Shown: positions 11,898-24,008 of the stretch, in pieces
Numbering within the stretch: position 1 is the first letter of the stretch
Layout of the letters: every line of letters starts with the position of its first letter
Program-made: the position numbers and the translations under genes
Assembly (NCBI GenBank): GCA_932294295.1
Contig: OW028586.1
Coordinates: 6,787,701-6,851,700 of the forward strand
DNA length: 64,000 bases
Direction of reading: 5' to 3'
Origin: Alitta virens
Taxonomy: Eukaryota > Annelida > Polychaeta > Phyllodocida > Nereididae
Notes under the pieces: model-generated
The model's input: only the letters and a program-made list of their open reading frames with translations
The model's database searches: none
Told to the model about the DNA's origin: nothing

Positions 11898-12664
11898 GGC
11901 CTCGTGCAAAAATAATGAAGCCTAAGTGTGACATGTCACAAGTGTTTTATTTTGAGGTTTTTGTAAGTAAATGCTCCATTAAAACTCACAATCTCCTTAA
12001 AAAGTGCAATTTTTGTATTAATACTATTGTAAGGTGCTCATGAATCTGTTATTTATAAAATTGAACACAATTAAACATTAATTTGATATCCCACTTGTAG
12101 AAGCTGCAAATTCATTATATTATTGTTCTAATTGGCCTATAACACCAGTTCACCAGTGGCTCAGTCCTTAATTTAATTATTTTGTGAAAATAATGCTGAG
12201 TCTTTAGGCTGGAGCAGAGGATTTCAGAACATTGAAAATTGGGCATAACGCTCGGGACACCAATTTTCTCTTTTATTGGGCTCTCACTATCCTGTAAAGA
12301 TAAGGAACTTCAAGAATAGTCTGGAATAATATGAAGAACATATAACACCATAATTCTGTGCTTTTGTCGTTTTTCAAATAGAACAAGGAATTTGTAAAAA
12401 TCTGAGCAATGAATGAATCATAACGCTCGGGACAAAATAATATTCCTTCTCATAGATACCAGTGGCACAGGAAAAATGTTAAATTAAAGTATGAGCTCCA
12501 GATATATCCAGAACTATGAGCGCTTTCTTTCAGCAAATTTTAGCAATCTATATGCTAGATTACTTGCATAAATTCTTATATAATACATTAAATATGGAAA
12601 ATTTCCCTATATTTAGTATGGAGAGTCTCTTTTGTAACCGGCTTCATTATTTTTGCACTTGGCC
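11898..12664. mobile_element. 767-bp TIR element (MITE-like)
   Basis: GGCCTCGTGCAAAAATAATG at the left end and the reverse complement of GGCCAAGTGCAAAAATAATG at the right end form terminal inverted repeats of about 25 bp with two mismatches. Inside, the phrase CATAACGCTCGGGACA appears twice in direct orientation (about 12,244 and 12,420). No coding capacity is seen and no certain target duplication was found, so the superfamily is open. Confidence 0.6.
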
Positions 12665-12869
12665 ATTATAACACTAGGTCTAAGAGTTCTAATGGCAGGC
12701 AATATTCAAATTAAGATATGAAACAATCACACATTTTGCTTCATATTTTATGACGTTTTCACATTACTCATGCAAAAATAATAGTTTTGGTAGTTTGTAG
12801 CACATGACAATGCTTATTTTACAGATTTATGATCAAAGTTGGGGTTTAATTTTCTGTTAATAACTATGC

Positions 12870-14310
12870 CGGATGATTTGGATGCCGTGAAAGCAATAGT
12901 AGGTCAGCTATAACGGTTTTATAAGAGGTGACTGCACAGCCTACTCGTCTTTCCATTGTTGAGCCGTCTGTGTATAGAAATTTGTACGATTCATATTTAA
13001 ACCTTATACTATAAAATAGGTTTTGATAGTCTACAGGATTGGTTTCGCTTTACTTAAGCTCTGCCAAGTCCACTATAACTTTAGGCACTGGGAGAATCCA
13101 TGGCAGAGTTGGTGGTACTTCCGTCTCGGTAATGATTGTAGTATCAATTTTTGCAGCCTCAAGATAGAATTTCATCCGTAATCCCAGTGGTCGAATGGCT
13201 TTTGAACAAGATTCATAATGATGCATGTACTTTGGGTGAAATATTACATCATATGTTGGATTTGTTGGAGTTGATGCTACTTTGAGTATGTATTGCATGG
13301 ACAACTTGATACGACGAAGGGAGTGGGGAGGTTCCCCTGCCAGTACATATAAGCTCTCTACAGGAGATGTACGAAAAGCTCTTAAGCTTAGTCGCAACCC
13401 TTGATGATGAACAGAATTCAGGCATTTTAGATAAGATGGTCTGGCAGAGCCATATACCACAGAACCATAATCAAGTCGAGAACGAGTAATTGCACGATAG
13501 AGACGAAGGAAGACCGTTGTGTCCCCACCCCAATTGTATTTGCTCACTACTTTAAGGAGGTTCATTGATTTCAGGCGCTTTGCTTTCAGTGCTTTGATAT
13601 GCGGAATGAAAGACAATTTGGAGTCAAGAAGTACACCCAAAAATTTTGTTTCATTCACCACTTTTATTTGACAGTTGTCGATTATTAGTGACGGATCTGG
13701 ATGGTTTGATCGTAAGTAACAGAAAGGCATACAAACTGTCTTCTGTTTAGAGAACTTGAAGTGACCATTTGTGAATCCTATTCAAATTCAATTGCAGTTG
13801 TCGTTCTATAGTTGGCATATATCTGGAATGGTATGCAATGAGGAAATCATCAACATATAGGGATGACATAAGATTTTCTGAGATGGAATTTACTATACTG
13901 TTGATTTTGACGTTAAAGAGGGTGGGCGAGAGAATACTACCCTGAGGGACTCCATTCTCCTGAGAGTAGGAGCTTGACATCGTTGATCCCAATCGGACCT
14001 TAAAGAAGCGATCCTGTAGGAAAGATCCGATGAAAACAGGAAGGCGTCCTCGGAGCCCTAAGTCGTGGAGATCTTTCATTATTCCATATTTCCATGTAGT
14101 GTCATAGGCTTTTTCTAGGTCAAAGAATATGGCTACTACGTGTTCTCTGTTTATGAAAGCATCTCTAACATAGGTTTCCAGTCTGACTAAATGATCTAAT
14201 GTGCTCCTGTGACGGCGAAATCCAGATTGGAACTCTGTACTAAGCTGGTTGGACATAACCCTGTTGCCATGGTATCTAAACAAGTGGTGTTTTTGCAAGT
14301 TTTTCCCAAT
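12870..14310 (-). mobile_element. Non-LTR retrotransposon with RT and RNase H remnants (I/Jockey-like)
   Basis: On the minus strand 14,298-13,747 encodes RT: a FQSGFRRHRSTLDHLVRLE block, FFDLEKAYDTTWKYGI, NGVPQGSILSPTLFNV and the catalytic box SLYVDDF (YVDD in place of the common YADD). A frameshift near 13,770-13,800 separates it from the downstream frame (13,730-13,050), which carries FLGVLLDSKLSF and an AFRTSPVESLYVLAGEPP block. Beyond a stop, KFLYTDGSTMERRVGCAV near 12,990 is the start of an RNase H domain. RT followed by RNase H with these blocks points to the I/Jockey group. Both ends are truncated and the copy is dead. It lies inside the putative long intron of gene B. Confidence 0.88.
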
Positions 14311-15540
14311 AGCAATAGTACGTATTAGAAATTTTTTTCTTTATTTAATACATATTATCAAGAAATAAGGCATGCTTTGGCACAAAAAACACCTGCCATT
14401 ATCATTCGCATGATTTCAGTTTTGTTAAATAAATAATGTTGCCATGACCACCAGTTTGAAATGTATAAGTCATTTTTCAGTGAATTGGGCAGTAACTTAT
14501 CTTCCACATTACTACATGAATTCCTACTTATAGCAATGTTTGTCCAAAATTGTATAATTGATATTATGCAAGATAGGGGAGCTTATTCTATTCTTCAAAA
14601 TAAAATTTTGTCAGCAGCATGAATTTTGAAATATCAAAGATGATGGCCACTATCAAGTAATAATGGACTATATCTTTGTAACTACAAATATAGGGTATAT
14701 TTTAGACCAGTGTGCACATTTTAATACCATCTCAGTTACTTTAACTGATTAAACATTTTCTCAAATTTAGGCACCTATGCATCTGTAATGTGACTTTTTT
14801 GCTTTCGGCCACTTTCGTGCGAGGGGGATGCTTAGGGGGATGCGGATTATCTGTGGTCATAAAAAAGCCATCGCGGCGCACCTAAAATGTGATAAACTAC
14901 CCAGTTTCCTCTCCTGTGCTTTTGACTCCATGGTTGAACTATGACCCATTTTCTGCTTTGGGTGGAGAATCGATAAAGCAAATATGCTTGAACATATGGC
15001 GTTACAAATCCGAAGTTTGGGCATACAACATCTTGAACCATGATTCCTAGACTGATCTTTATAGTTTATTTCTTAAAATAAAGGTTTTTCTTTCTTAGCC
15101 GGCCTAGCACCCTTTATGAGTAACATCCAAGGTGGATGTTGTTTGCATGACTCCTTAATTTGGAGGTCCCTTGCACTCTGTGTCTATGCTGAGGCGAGTT
15201 ATATATATATATATATATACATATAATTTATGAGGTTTAAGAACTACATTATTCAGAACTACATTACTAATTCAACATAGTTAATTCAATACTGATAAAC
15301 TAGTACAAAGAAATCAATTGGCCGATAGAGAGTATAACCTGTAGAATTATTTTAACTGAAAGTTTTCTTGATAACATAAATCATATCTTTTTTCATTTTA
15401 AACGTACAATTGTAAAAGAAAAGATAGGGAGGAGGAGGATGTACCATGTGAAGTATGAGGGAGAGAAAGAAGTGACGAGATTCGGCAAAGACATCCTTAA
15501 AAAAAAAAAAGCTTTTGACTGTTTTGTAATTTTCATATTA
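14311..15540. other. No recognised feature; short (TA)n at 15,199-15,220
   Basis: AT-rich sequence without supported coding exons. A short TA microsatellite is the only clear structure. Confidence 0.4.
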
Positions 15541-15544
15541 TATA

Positions 15545-17000
15545 TTTTAACCCTCAGCGAACAAAGTTTGAAGAGGGTTATTGTTATCACTTGGAAAATT
15601 TCATGTCTGTCGGACAAGCGGACGGGTGGATGGGCGGGCGGGCTTAACAGTTTTGTTTCTGGAGAAGAACTCTAACACTTATGCACCTAATTACCCCAAC
15701 AAAATTTTGTACAGTAATACTCTATACAGCCTAGTGGTACCTTTTGATAGTCACATTGACATATGTTAGCTATGTTTTACAAAATATAGAAAAAATTGAA
15801 TAAAAGATGTTTTTGTTTCCGGAGCAGAACTCTGACACTACTGCACCTACAGGCTAAAAACTTTGTCATAATATGTCTAAAATAATGCAGTGGGGCCTTT
15901 TGGGGGTCTCATGGCCGTAAATACTAGAGAATTTTCAAAATTCTTACTCCATACCCAAAGACACTTTACTCTAAATGAATGAAATTTTGTCAATAACATA
16001 TTTAAATTATAGTATATTCACTTTTCATACTTTTGACATTCATTTAATGCTATTCATACAATAATGGAAATCCCAAAAAATGTTTGTTAAATGGTATTTC
16101 TGAAGCAGAACTTGAGCATTAATGCACTTACCCTAACAACATTTAATATGGTATTATACAATTATTGGTCAGTGGCGTGTGCAATATGTTTTTATGGAAC
16201 TGAGACAACCAATATTGCATGAGGTGAAGCCGAGTGCAATATCAGTTGTCAAGTGCAGTAATTGTTTTATTATATGGCCTTTCATATTATATAAGAAAAG
16301 AGGGCTGGTTTTGTATGATCTCGTGTGAACCTAAAGCAGTAATCATTTCTTTGTCATTAAAAAATATTGACTACGAAAAAGAAAATTCAATTATCAGTGA
16401 TATTAACTTGGCAGAAAGGGCATATTTTACTCAATAATTTTCTCAATGCATTATTTTCTTAAATTTTTTAATCATTATACTTTCACTTTTACATAGTCAT
16501 AATAGCTACCCACAACAAAATCTTTTCTTTTTTGAACATCAGAAAAGGTTAAAAAAAATTAATTACAACAAAACGTAAAGTGTTTTAATGAAAGAGGTTG
16601 TTTGCCTATTAGCCACACAATCCCAATTGCCTGTTACGCAAATTTACTATAAGAGTGTTATTGACCTTTAATTATTCACTTAAGTATGAAGGTATAATTT
16701 GTTTATATTTATGAAAGATCTATTCCACCACCAAATTAACCATGCAATATAGCCATGCAATATATGAAAATATTGCACGCTTCTCAGTCAATCACAAGCC
16801 AGGATTTCTGCTAGCCATATAATATTACTCTATATAGCTTAGTTGTTATTTTCGATAGTCACCTTAACTTACCCTAGCTGTGTTTTATAATATTTGAAGA
16901 AAATGCAAAGTAATATGGAGTTCGGTAGATGGCAAATCTGATGCCTGTGATATTGCTGAGGTATTTGCCCATAAATATGAATCACTGTATCATAGTGTGT
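15545..17000. repeat. Dispersed repeat family, first region
   Basis: After CCCTCAGCGAACAAAG and a GGACAAGCGGACGGGTGGAT-type run come several diverged tandem segments. Each holds a GGAGCAGAACTCTGACACTA-like phrase, a TGCACCTA-like phrase and a GCCTAGTGGTACCTTTTGAT-like phrase (15,660, 15,820 and 16,095; a partial one near 16,840). The same phrases recur at 21,215-21,530. A protein origin is not apparent. Confidence 0.55.
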
Positions 17001-17159
17001 CCAGAGTGATACGTTTTCAAATGATTCAATCAAATCAAGAACCTTAAAAGGGGTAAAGACAATGGCAACTGACAACTGGTGTCGCATCATATAATTATAT
17101 CAACAGATAAATTTAAATGCTTATTTGCAATGTTGCTAAATTGTATGTTAATTTCTGGG

Positions 17160-18170
17160 TACAATCCTAATGAACTACTTTATGTCTAGCATTACATCCA
17201 TACCGGAATAATGCCAAATCCCATGAAGTTAATTCGGTCAATGGAGTTAGACAAGGTGGGGTTTTATCCTCAATCCTGTTTAATATTTGTTTTGATGAAC
17301 TTATCCACAAATTTAGATCGGTTGTACAGTTAGTACACACTATGCTGGCCTTATTGCCTATGCTTACGATGCTACAGTGTTACTTTATAATGTCCTAGTT
17401 GGCAGGGCCTAAAGAAAATGTTAAAGATACTTGAATAATTTGATAATGAGTTTAATGTTACATTCAATGCGAAGAAAACTCAGTGTATACAGTTCCGACA
17501 CTCTAGCGGAGGCAAACCATGTCAACCTGTTGTTTTAATGGTAATGTTTTATCATGGAATGTTGAAAGTGTTAATAAGTTTATATCAAATTTTCACTTTG
17601 TTCACTCACAAGTGCTGCTTAATTAAATTGTTTCAAAGATACTCTACTAGTTTCTATGGTTGTACATTGTGGAACTTAGATGGTCATGACATTAATGAAC
17701 TCAATGTAGCATGGAATAAGGCAATTAGATTAATTTGGTGCTTTTCTTATACTTCTTTCACAAATTTACTAGGTCCCATATGTGGACAACTATATATTTT
17801 TTAACAAAATGTTTGCAATTTTGAAAATTTACCTAATGTCTTGCCAAGTGCAACAACTAATTTGTAAATTTCATAGCAAGGAATTGTAAAATTATTATTT
17901 ACAGTTATTTATAGAGAAATCTAAAGTTTATTGGATTCAAATATGGTGCAATGTAACTAGACAAAGCTGTGATATTGAAAATACTTGTAATATGATAAAG
18001 AATTGATAGATGCCAAAGATGGTTTTAATAAACTATTTTAATTCAGATGAGATTCTAAGTCTCTTCGAGTCAATTTGTACTTGTTGAATTTATATATTTT
18101 TACAGTTTTAATTTTCCATTCTTGTTGTTTTCATATATGTACTGTTATAAACAGTGAATAAAGATTATAT
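17160..18170 (+). mobile_element. Eroded LINE fragment (CR1/L2-like)
   Basis: The plus strand contains NGVRQGGVLSSILFNICFDE near 17,236-17,300, the RT palm block. After several frame changes comes KLFQRYSTSFYGCTLWNLDG and WNKAIRLIWCFSYTSFTNLL at 17,620-17,770, a C-terminal block typical of CR1-like LINEs. The expected YADD block is destroyed. Similarity of the tail (ATATGTACTGTTATAAACAG) to a LINE 3' end is possible but unproved. Confidence 0.7.
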
Positions 18171-19189
18171 ATGTATGTGGGCATTCACTGAGGGTATGCT
18201 GCTCAGCAGTCTATGTTTATTCTCATGTAAATATCTGAACCAGATACATGTCATCTATATGACAAACAATTATCTTTTCTTCTGTACATTTTATTATATT
18301 TCTAGATTCCGTCCATCCAGGATGACGGCTTTTTATAGATATAGATATATATGTAATCTTGTTACATGCTAATAACTCCAAGTTTTGCTTCTAATAAAAT
18401 ATATTTTTCCTTTAATTTTGTGATTATTATGTGTTTAAACTGTTCGTTCTGTAAAAGCTCTGAAATGGTAAGCCTGCTGAACAGGGCGATAGCGTTGCAA
18501 CCACCTTTTTTCAGACCGCGAGTTTCTTAGTGACTTGAGCCTGATTGGCTGAACAGCCATTAAATAGTTTTTGGATTCATGGTTATGCACAAATCATTAA
18601 GATAATTTTTGGGTAACTATTCTATTCTTCTATTCTAGTGTTCTTATTTACTTATTACTTGCCCCAAATATACCGCAGGTATCATGGCCTAATTGTGTAG
18701 CGTTTTAACATGTAAATATGCGGTATCATACATAATTTGCCTAATTTTTCTATTATATTATTTTTTTTATTTTTTTGTCATCCCAAATTTATACTATATT
18801 ATGACTTATTTAAGTTATTTTTGCAAAAAATACTCGAACTGATATATTTGGCATTATTTTAGGTTTTAAAGCAAGTGAGCCTCTCAGTTCTCAGTTTCAT
18901 GCAACCTGCCATTTCAGAATATTTACCTCAACCAGTATAGGCAGTACCACATGGTTGAGGTTGAATGTGATAAAAGTATTGTATGTAAAATTATGCCATT
19001 TGGACAGAATTTAAATTAATTATACTATATTTAAATTTAAATTAATTGTACTATATTTAAATTAATTATGCTATATTTCAATCTTTTAAATGTATACCGT
19101 TGTGTATGAATAAACATAATAATAATTACAAAGGGGTTGTAGGATTTTGGTGATGTTGATTAATGAACAATGGAACATTTTGGCCAATC
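18171..19189. other. No recognised feature
   Basis: AT-rich sequence, including a short tandem of ATTAATTATACTATATTTAA near 19,010-19,075 and a poly-C tract at 19,190-19,202. No coding support. Confidence 0.4.
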
Positions 19190-19369
19190 CCCCCCCCCCC
19201 CCATAGAGTCAGGGCAGGATCCGTCAATGGGTCCAGCACACCTGCGCATGACATCATTTTAGAAATTGTTGTCAGTTTGAAAGAAATTTGAGATGGTCAT
19301 CCAAACTATTGCCCTAATTTTGCATGTTTTCTCTGGGACACATCATTTAAAACATTGTGATGTCAAGAT

Positions 19370-19755
19370 GCTGGCACACGTTGCATTTTTACATGCAGAT
19401 GTTAAGATGCTACCTAAATGCCAACATGCTAACATTTTAACATGCAGATGTTAAGATGTCAAGATGCTAACATTTTAACATCTACATGTTAAGATGCTGC
19501 CTAAATGCTAAGATGCTAACATTTTAACATGCAGATGTTACGATGTCAAGATGCTTACATTTTAACATCTACATGTTAAGATGTCAAGATGCTATCATTT
19601 TAACATCTACATGTTAAGATGCTGCCTAAATGCCAACATGCTAACATTTTAACATGCAGATGTTACGATGTCAAGATGCTAACATTTTAACATCTACATG
19701 TTAAGATGTCAAGATGCTATCATTTTAACATCTAGATGTCAAGATGTCAATATGT
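19370..19755. repeat. Short-unit minisatellite (ACATGTTAAGATG words)
   Basis: Units of the words GTCAAGATGCTAACATTTTA, ACATGCAGATGTTAAGATG and ACATCTACATGTTAAGATG alternate about ten times with a longer variant containing CTGCCTAAATGC. Several words are near-palindromes (ACATGT). It lies about 800 bases downstream, on the plus axis, of nothing recognised as a gene. Confidence 0.85.
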
Positions 19756-20544
19756 TAGGTGTTAAACAGAAATCATATATAACTCAACCCATAGATTCAA
19801 TTTTTTTAAACCCAGACAATTTGCTGCGTATGACAGCCAAAGGCTATATATGGCAAAAGACTTCGAAATTCTGATGGTGAGTTGGCACGATTAATTATTC
19901 CTAAGAAATATCATATAATCTTCTAAGATTTGCTGTGCTTCTGTATTTAAATTTAATTTACACACCACACTAAGATATTCAAATATGCCCTTAGTATATA
20001 CCTATATATTGTATTACGTTGTGTTGAAACCAAAACCTAATTTAGATGACTATGAACAAAGCATGAAGAAATTGTTCTTAATTCTATTTCTCTATAAACA
20101 TAAGAAAGAAAAAAACCTGTTAGAAGAAACATAAATTGTTTTCTTCTTCTTAATCAGGTTTCTTCTGCTTTTTTCCCCCTGAACCAAGTTTAACTTCAGA
20201 TGTACTTTCCAGTTTCAACACTAACATAAGACTGAATGCCCATCTTTTCACCCTTGCCAAATACGTGTAGTAATCAGTTTCTAAGATAGTTACAAAGCTT
20301 TATAGCATCATTACTGATAGGTCGGGGAGGAATCACAGACCATAAAAACCAATAGGAAATCAAACCTTGGGAAAAATTAGCGTCAAAAAGACATTTTCAT
20401 ATATGAACGCAATTAGTTTAATCACTTTATCGAACAAGACAAGTCAAAGGCATTCACTTAAATTGACAAAAATATTCTTTTAGAATTTAGATCCAGTAAA
20501 TCTGATATTATTTGTTACCAATCTAATGAAAGAAATTAGCTTAC

Positions 20545-20596
20545 CTACTAGGTTGACACTGCTATATATGGTTAAGAATATAATTATCCACTTCAT
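20545..20596 (-). CDS. Signal-peptide exon, putative exon 1 of gene B
   Basis: The ATG at 20596-20594 opens MKWIIIFLTIYSSVNLVG, a basic residue followed by a hydrophobic core typical of a secretion signal. It ends after one base of a codon at a good donor (G then GTAAGC, 20544 downward), i.e. phase 1. Gene A starts with the same kind of exon (34022-33965), also ending in phase 1. The open frame is only 17 codons, so the support is the combination of ATG, hydrophobicity, donor and phase. It could belong to a different, unseen gene. Confidence 0.5.
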
Positions 20597-21059
20597 AGTG
20601 TTCTTCACAGTGTAAATCTTTCTCTGACAAAATCGTTTTACACCTTTAGTTTTTATATTTTTTTGTTATCTTTGGAACATGTGTGAACCTAATTTCATAA
20701 CTGTTCAGGTATTCTGTAAATCCATCTGTGGAATTGAATAATTTAAGACTTTTCCAGGTGAACATAAACGCCTACTGTATAACACAATCAACATGTCTGT
20801 GTGCACGGTTACATTGATTATGCTATAAAGCTCGGTGTTTCGTGTAACAATCTTCATTTGCAGAATACTGGCCAGTGTATGAGAATAAGTAGTCAAATAA
20901 GTCACTCATCCAAACAGCTTTTATGATCTTTACATACCGTTTTATAAGTTAATTGCCATTATAGAGTACCTAAATAAATATTTAAAATGTAAACTCCATT
21001 GAGTTGTGGGTGGCTTGATTATTCTTGACAATAACCTTAGGTAGAAAAATCATTTGAAC

Positions 21060-21157
21060 ATGGTAAGGCTCAACTATGGCTCAACTGCGAATTGAACCCG
21101 GGACCCAGTGCTTGGAAGCCCAGAGCACTACCACTGGGCTAGGCCCCTGCCCTCTGT
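21060..21157 (-). mobile_element. SINE fragment, tRNA-like head only
   Basis: Read on the minus strand this copy holds GCCTAGCCCAGTGGTAG (box A region) and GGGTTCAATTCGC (box B region) of the tRNA-derived SINE found elsewhere in the window. The 3' body is missing, replaced by unrelated sequence. Confidence 0.7.
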
Positions 21158-21214
21158 AAACTCCATTAAAAGAAAGCCAACATGTTCAGAATTGGCCAAG
21201 TAACACTTTTCATT

Positions 21215-21530
21215 CCAGAGCATAACTCTTAACAGTAATGCACTTACCCTAAAGAAATGTTGTACAATAATACTCCATGTGGCCTAGTGGTTGCCTTTTG
21301 ATAGTCACATTGATATATATTGGCTATGTTTTACAAAATTTCTAATTTTAAAAATAGAAAAATTTCCGGAGCAGCACTCTGACACTACTGCACTTACATG
21401 CTTAAAACTTTGTCCTAATATGACTAAAATAGTGCAGTGGTGCCTTATGGCTGCAAATACTAGATAATCTTCAAAAATAGGGGAAAAAAGGAAATATTCT
21501 TACTTTTTCAAACCTCCATACCAAACACAC
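21215..21530. repeat. Dispersed repeat family, second region
   Basis: Contains the phrases CAGAGCATAACTCTTAACAG, GCCTAGTGGTTGCCTTTTGA and GGAGCAGCACTCTGACACTA, matching 15,660-15,920. The right end is cut by the foldback fragment starting at 21,534. Confidence 0.6.
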
Positions 21531-21533
21531 TAA

Positions 21534-21822
21534 AGCCCCGGTCTCACATAACCGATTTTCCCGTAGTGAACCCGTAGTATTACATAACGGTGACGTAACG
21601 CGCTTCCCAGGTCCAACCCGATGGCTACCCGTGGATACCCGGTGATACCCGTCTGGTAACACCTGGGACTCGTGGCCAAGCCAGGAAACTCGGGCCCGGT
21701 AGCCGGAAGAGCCATGCTTGCATGGCTCACCCGTGGCAAACTCCCGGGTGTCCAAAAAGTCAGCGGATTACCCGTGGAAGCTGGCGGGTTACGCGTGGAA
21801 GTCGGCGGATTACCGCCAAATA
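21534..21822 (+). mobile_element. Left-end fragment of the foldback/Harbinger-like family
   Basis: AGCCCCGGTCTCACATAACC follows TAA and continues into CCGTAGTGAACCCGTAGTAT and GC-rich GGATACCCGGTGATACCCG words, as in the 8,320, 41,273 and 49,239 copies. It ends near GGCGGATTACCGCC with no right terminal repeat. Confidence 0.75.
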
Positions 21823-22029
21823 ATTTGATCAATGATCAAGAAAACGGTGATCAACAGTTTAATTTCACACCTGTAAACGACACAACAACCAAAAAGAAAC
21901 TAAGCCACTACAAACAAACAAGGCCAGTGGTTTTGATAACATTCCTCCAAAGTTTCTCAAGATAGGTGCAAATTACTTAAGTCAATACAAAAAATCAGAT
22001 CAACTTTCAAAACAAAACTACAACCGCTT

Positions 22030-23320
22030 AGTGTCCTAACATCAACCTCCAAATGATAGAGGCAGTTATGTGTGATAAGATCAGAGATCGGTCAGCATAT
22101 AAGAAAACGAACAGTTGTAACAATGTACTGGTTAAATGTGTAGAAAACAAGAGGAAGGCCCTTGACAATAACTGCCATGTTGGCTGCATACTAATAGACT
22201 CATCTAAAGCTTTTGACAGTATGCCTCATGGCCTATTAATTGTGAAGTTACAGGCATATGGTTTATGTGAAGCCTGTTCATTCATACTATTTAAAATATA
22301 GAAACAAATTGTAAAACTAGGTAACATTAAAAGCGAATGGTTAAATTTGAAAACTTGTGTTACCCAAGGTTCTCTCTTGGGTCCTCTCTTATTTTACATT
22401 TACTTAAATAATTTCCTTTTTTAATTAAGTAGTTCTTGCAGTGTTTACAATTATGCTGACAATAACACCATATGCTATGCACACAGAGACCCAATGGTCA
22501 TAAAGGACAAACTTGAAAAAGCTTCTACTTTAGCAATTGCATGGTTCAAAAATAATTTTATGAAAGCAAATGCACCTAAATTCCAAGCAATATGTCTGAG
22601 TAGGGAAAATGTTTCCATTGATTTTGAGATTGACAATCATCATAATACAGTGCGCGTCCGTTGTTAAGCTGTTAGGTATCAACATCGATTACAAACTGAA
22701 TTTTGACTACCATGGATCAATAATTAGTAGAAAAGCAGCAAAACTAATTAATGCACTCCAAAGACTATGCAAACACATTAATTACACAAGTAAACTCAGA
22801 ATATATGAATCATTTATCTCATCTAATTTTGTCAATTGCACACTTGTGTATGATACTTTCACAATAGGACAAAACAAGAAGCTTGAGAAACTAAATAAGA
22901 GAGCAATCTGATTAATTTGCAATGATTATGATAGCCCGTACTACTAACTGCAAGAAAGAACATCTAAAAAACAAGCTTTACGTAACAAAGAAAACTAGTC
23001 TAGCAGAATTTGTTTATATAAAGTTCTCAATGACATGGCAAGACCTACAACAAGTTCATTCTTTACCAGGCAGATTACGCCATATGAGATGAGAGATAAT
23101 CTTAAGCTAGTCAAGCCTGTTTACAACCCTATGCAATATGGTTTCAGGTCTATTATGTATCAAAGTGCTATGATTTGGAATTCCTTACCTGTTGAATGAA
23201 AAGAAGCAGATGAATTAGCTAAGTTTAAAGATTTGTTAAGACGTTGCAGTTCTTTGGAAAGTTGTAATTGTGGATCATGCATAATCTGTCAACAAAATAA
23301 TTTATGATCATTGCAAAGTT
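22030..23320 (+). mobile_element. LINE remnant with RT and C-terminal region (CR1-like)
   Basis: Plus-strand peptides in order: LVKCVENKRKAL and CILIDSSKAFDSMPHGLLI (palm block with the first catalytic Asp region, about 22,130-22,240); TCVTQGSLLGPLLFYIYLN (22,350-22,410); a mutated YADNNTICY box near 22,450 where ADDNT is expected; VKLLGINIDYKLNF and KLRIYESFISSNF (22,655-22,830); and a C-terminal YGFRSIMYQSAMIWNSLPVE near 23,140-23,198, followed by CNCGSCIIC. Stops and the loss of the second catalytic Asp show an inactive copy. Confidence 0.85.
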
Positions 23321-23450
23321 CAGTCATAATCTCATTCTAATCATCTGTATATATTTTTTCATTTTGTAATTGTTATTTTATCAGTGGGCTAAAAGCTTTG
23401 TAGCTTATGTCCTACTGTTTGTTTTACATCTCCTAATGCACTAAGGCAGG

Positions 23451-23646
23451 GTGGTGGTGGTGGTGGTGGATTAGGGCTTTACATCCTGTATTTCTGCACC
23501 TGATGGGCTAATTAGGACAGGTAGGGACCATGGCAAAGAGATGAAGGATGAAACAGCCATCCAACATAGGCTCGACCGGGAATTGAACCCTGGCCCCAGT
23601 GGTTGGAAGCCCAGCACGCTACCACTGAGCTAGGCCCCCACCCCTA
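23451..23646 (-). mobile_element. tRNA-derived SINE, full-length copy
   Basis: On the minus strand the head is GGGGGCCTAGCTCAGTGGTA, with a box B GGGTTCAATTCCC. A body containing TTGCCATGGTCCCTACCTGT follows, with a 3' end CCTAATCCACCACC. Diverged from the other copies, so it is probably older. The tail is (GGT)n-like rather than (GT)n. Confidence 0.85.
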
Positions 23647-23982
23647 ACCACCTGCCAAAATGCTGGTGGCCACCATTAATGCACACGGCACCAAGGCTAG
23701 TGACGTCACTTATGTCCTAATGAATGTTTTAATGCAGAGCTCTAGACTAAACTTCAACTAAAGTTCAAATGTTGGGGATGGGTATTAATTGCATAAATTC
23801 GAGTGCCAGTCTTAATAATAAGTCCATGTCAAGAGTACCTAGCAATTTGTCCTGATTGAATCACTACACTTGAAGACTGAATTATAATTAGTTTAGATCT
23901 AACCCTGTTGCATGCCCTCGAGAAAATTGCAATTCAGATTCTGAATATATCCTATGCCTAACACTTCATTAATTTACGTTTA

Positions 23983-24008
23983 TATATATATATATATATA
24001 TATATATC
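23983..24008. repeat. (TA)n microsatellite
   Basis: About 13 TA dinucleotides in a row. Confidence 0.9.

Larger units (their letters stand above)
5376..20596 (-). other. Gene B: secreted CCP/PAN protein, incomplete model
   Basis: The proposed exons, in transcript order, are a signal-peptide exon (20596-20545), a CCP exon (6830-6633), a 36-nt microexon (6202-6167) and a PAN-like exon (5570-5376). Every boundary is phase 1, as in gene A at 28-34 kb, so the exons can be joined in frame in this order. The roughly 13.7-kb first intron contains a foldback transposon (8.3-11.1 kb), a TIR element (11.9-12.7 kb) and LINEs, which would explain its size. Joining the signal exon to the domain exons is inference. 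No terminal exon with a stop codon was found between 1 and 5,375, so the 3' part is outside the window, deleted, or unrecognised. The role is probably extracellular recognition or adhesion, judged only from the domain types. Confidence 0.5.

Noticed and set aside
21060..21157. tRNA gene call from box A and box B sequences in SINE copies
   Set aside because: The sequence is attached to a repeated SINE body in several places and cannot form a proper acceptor stem. These are tRNA-derived SINE heads, not tRNA genes.
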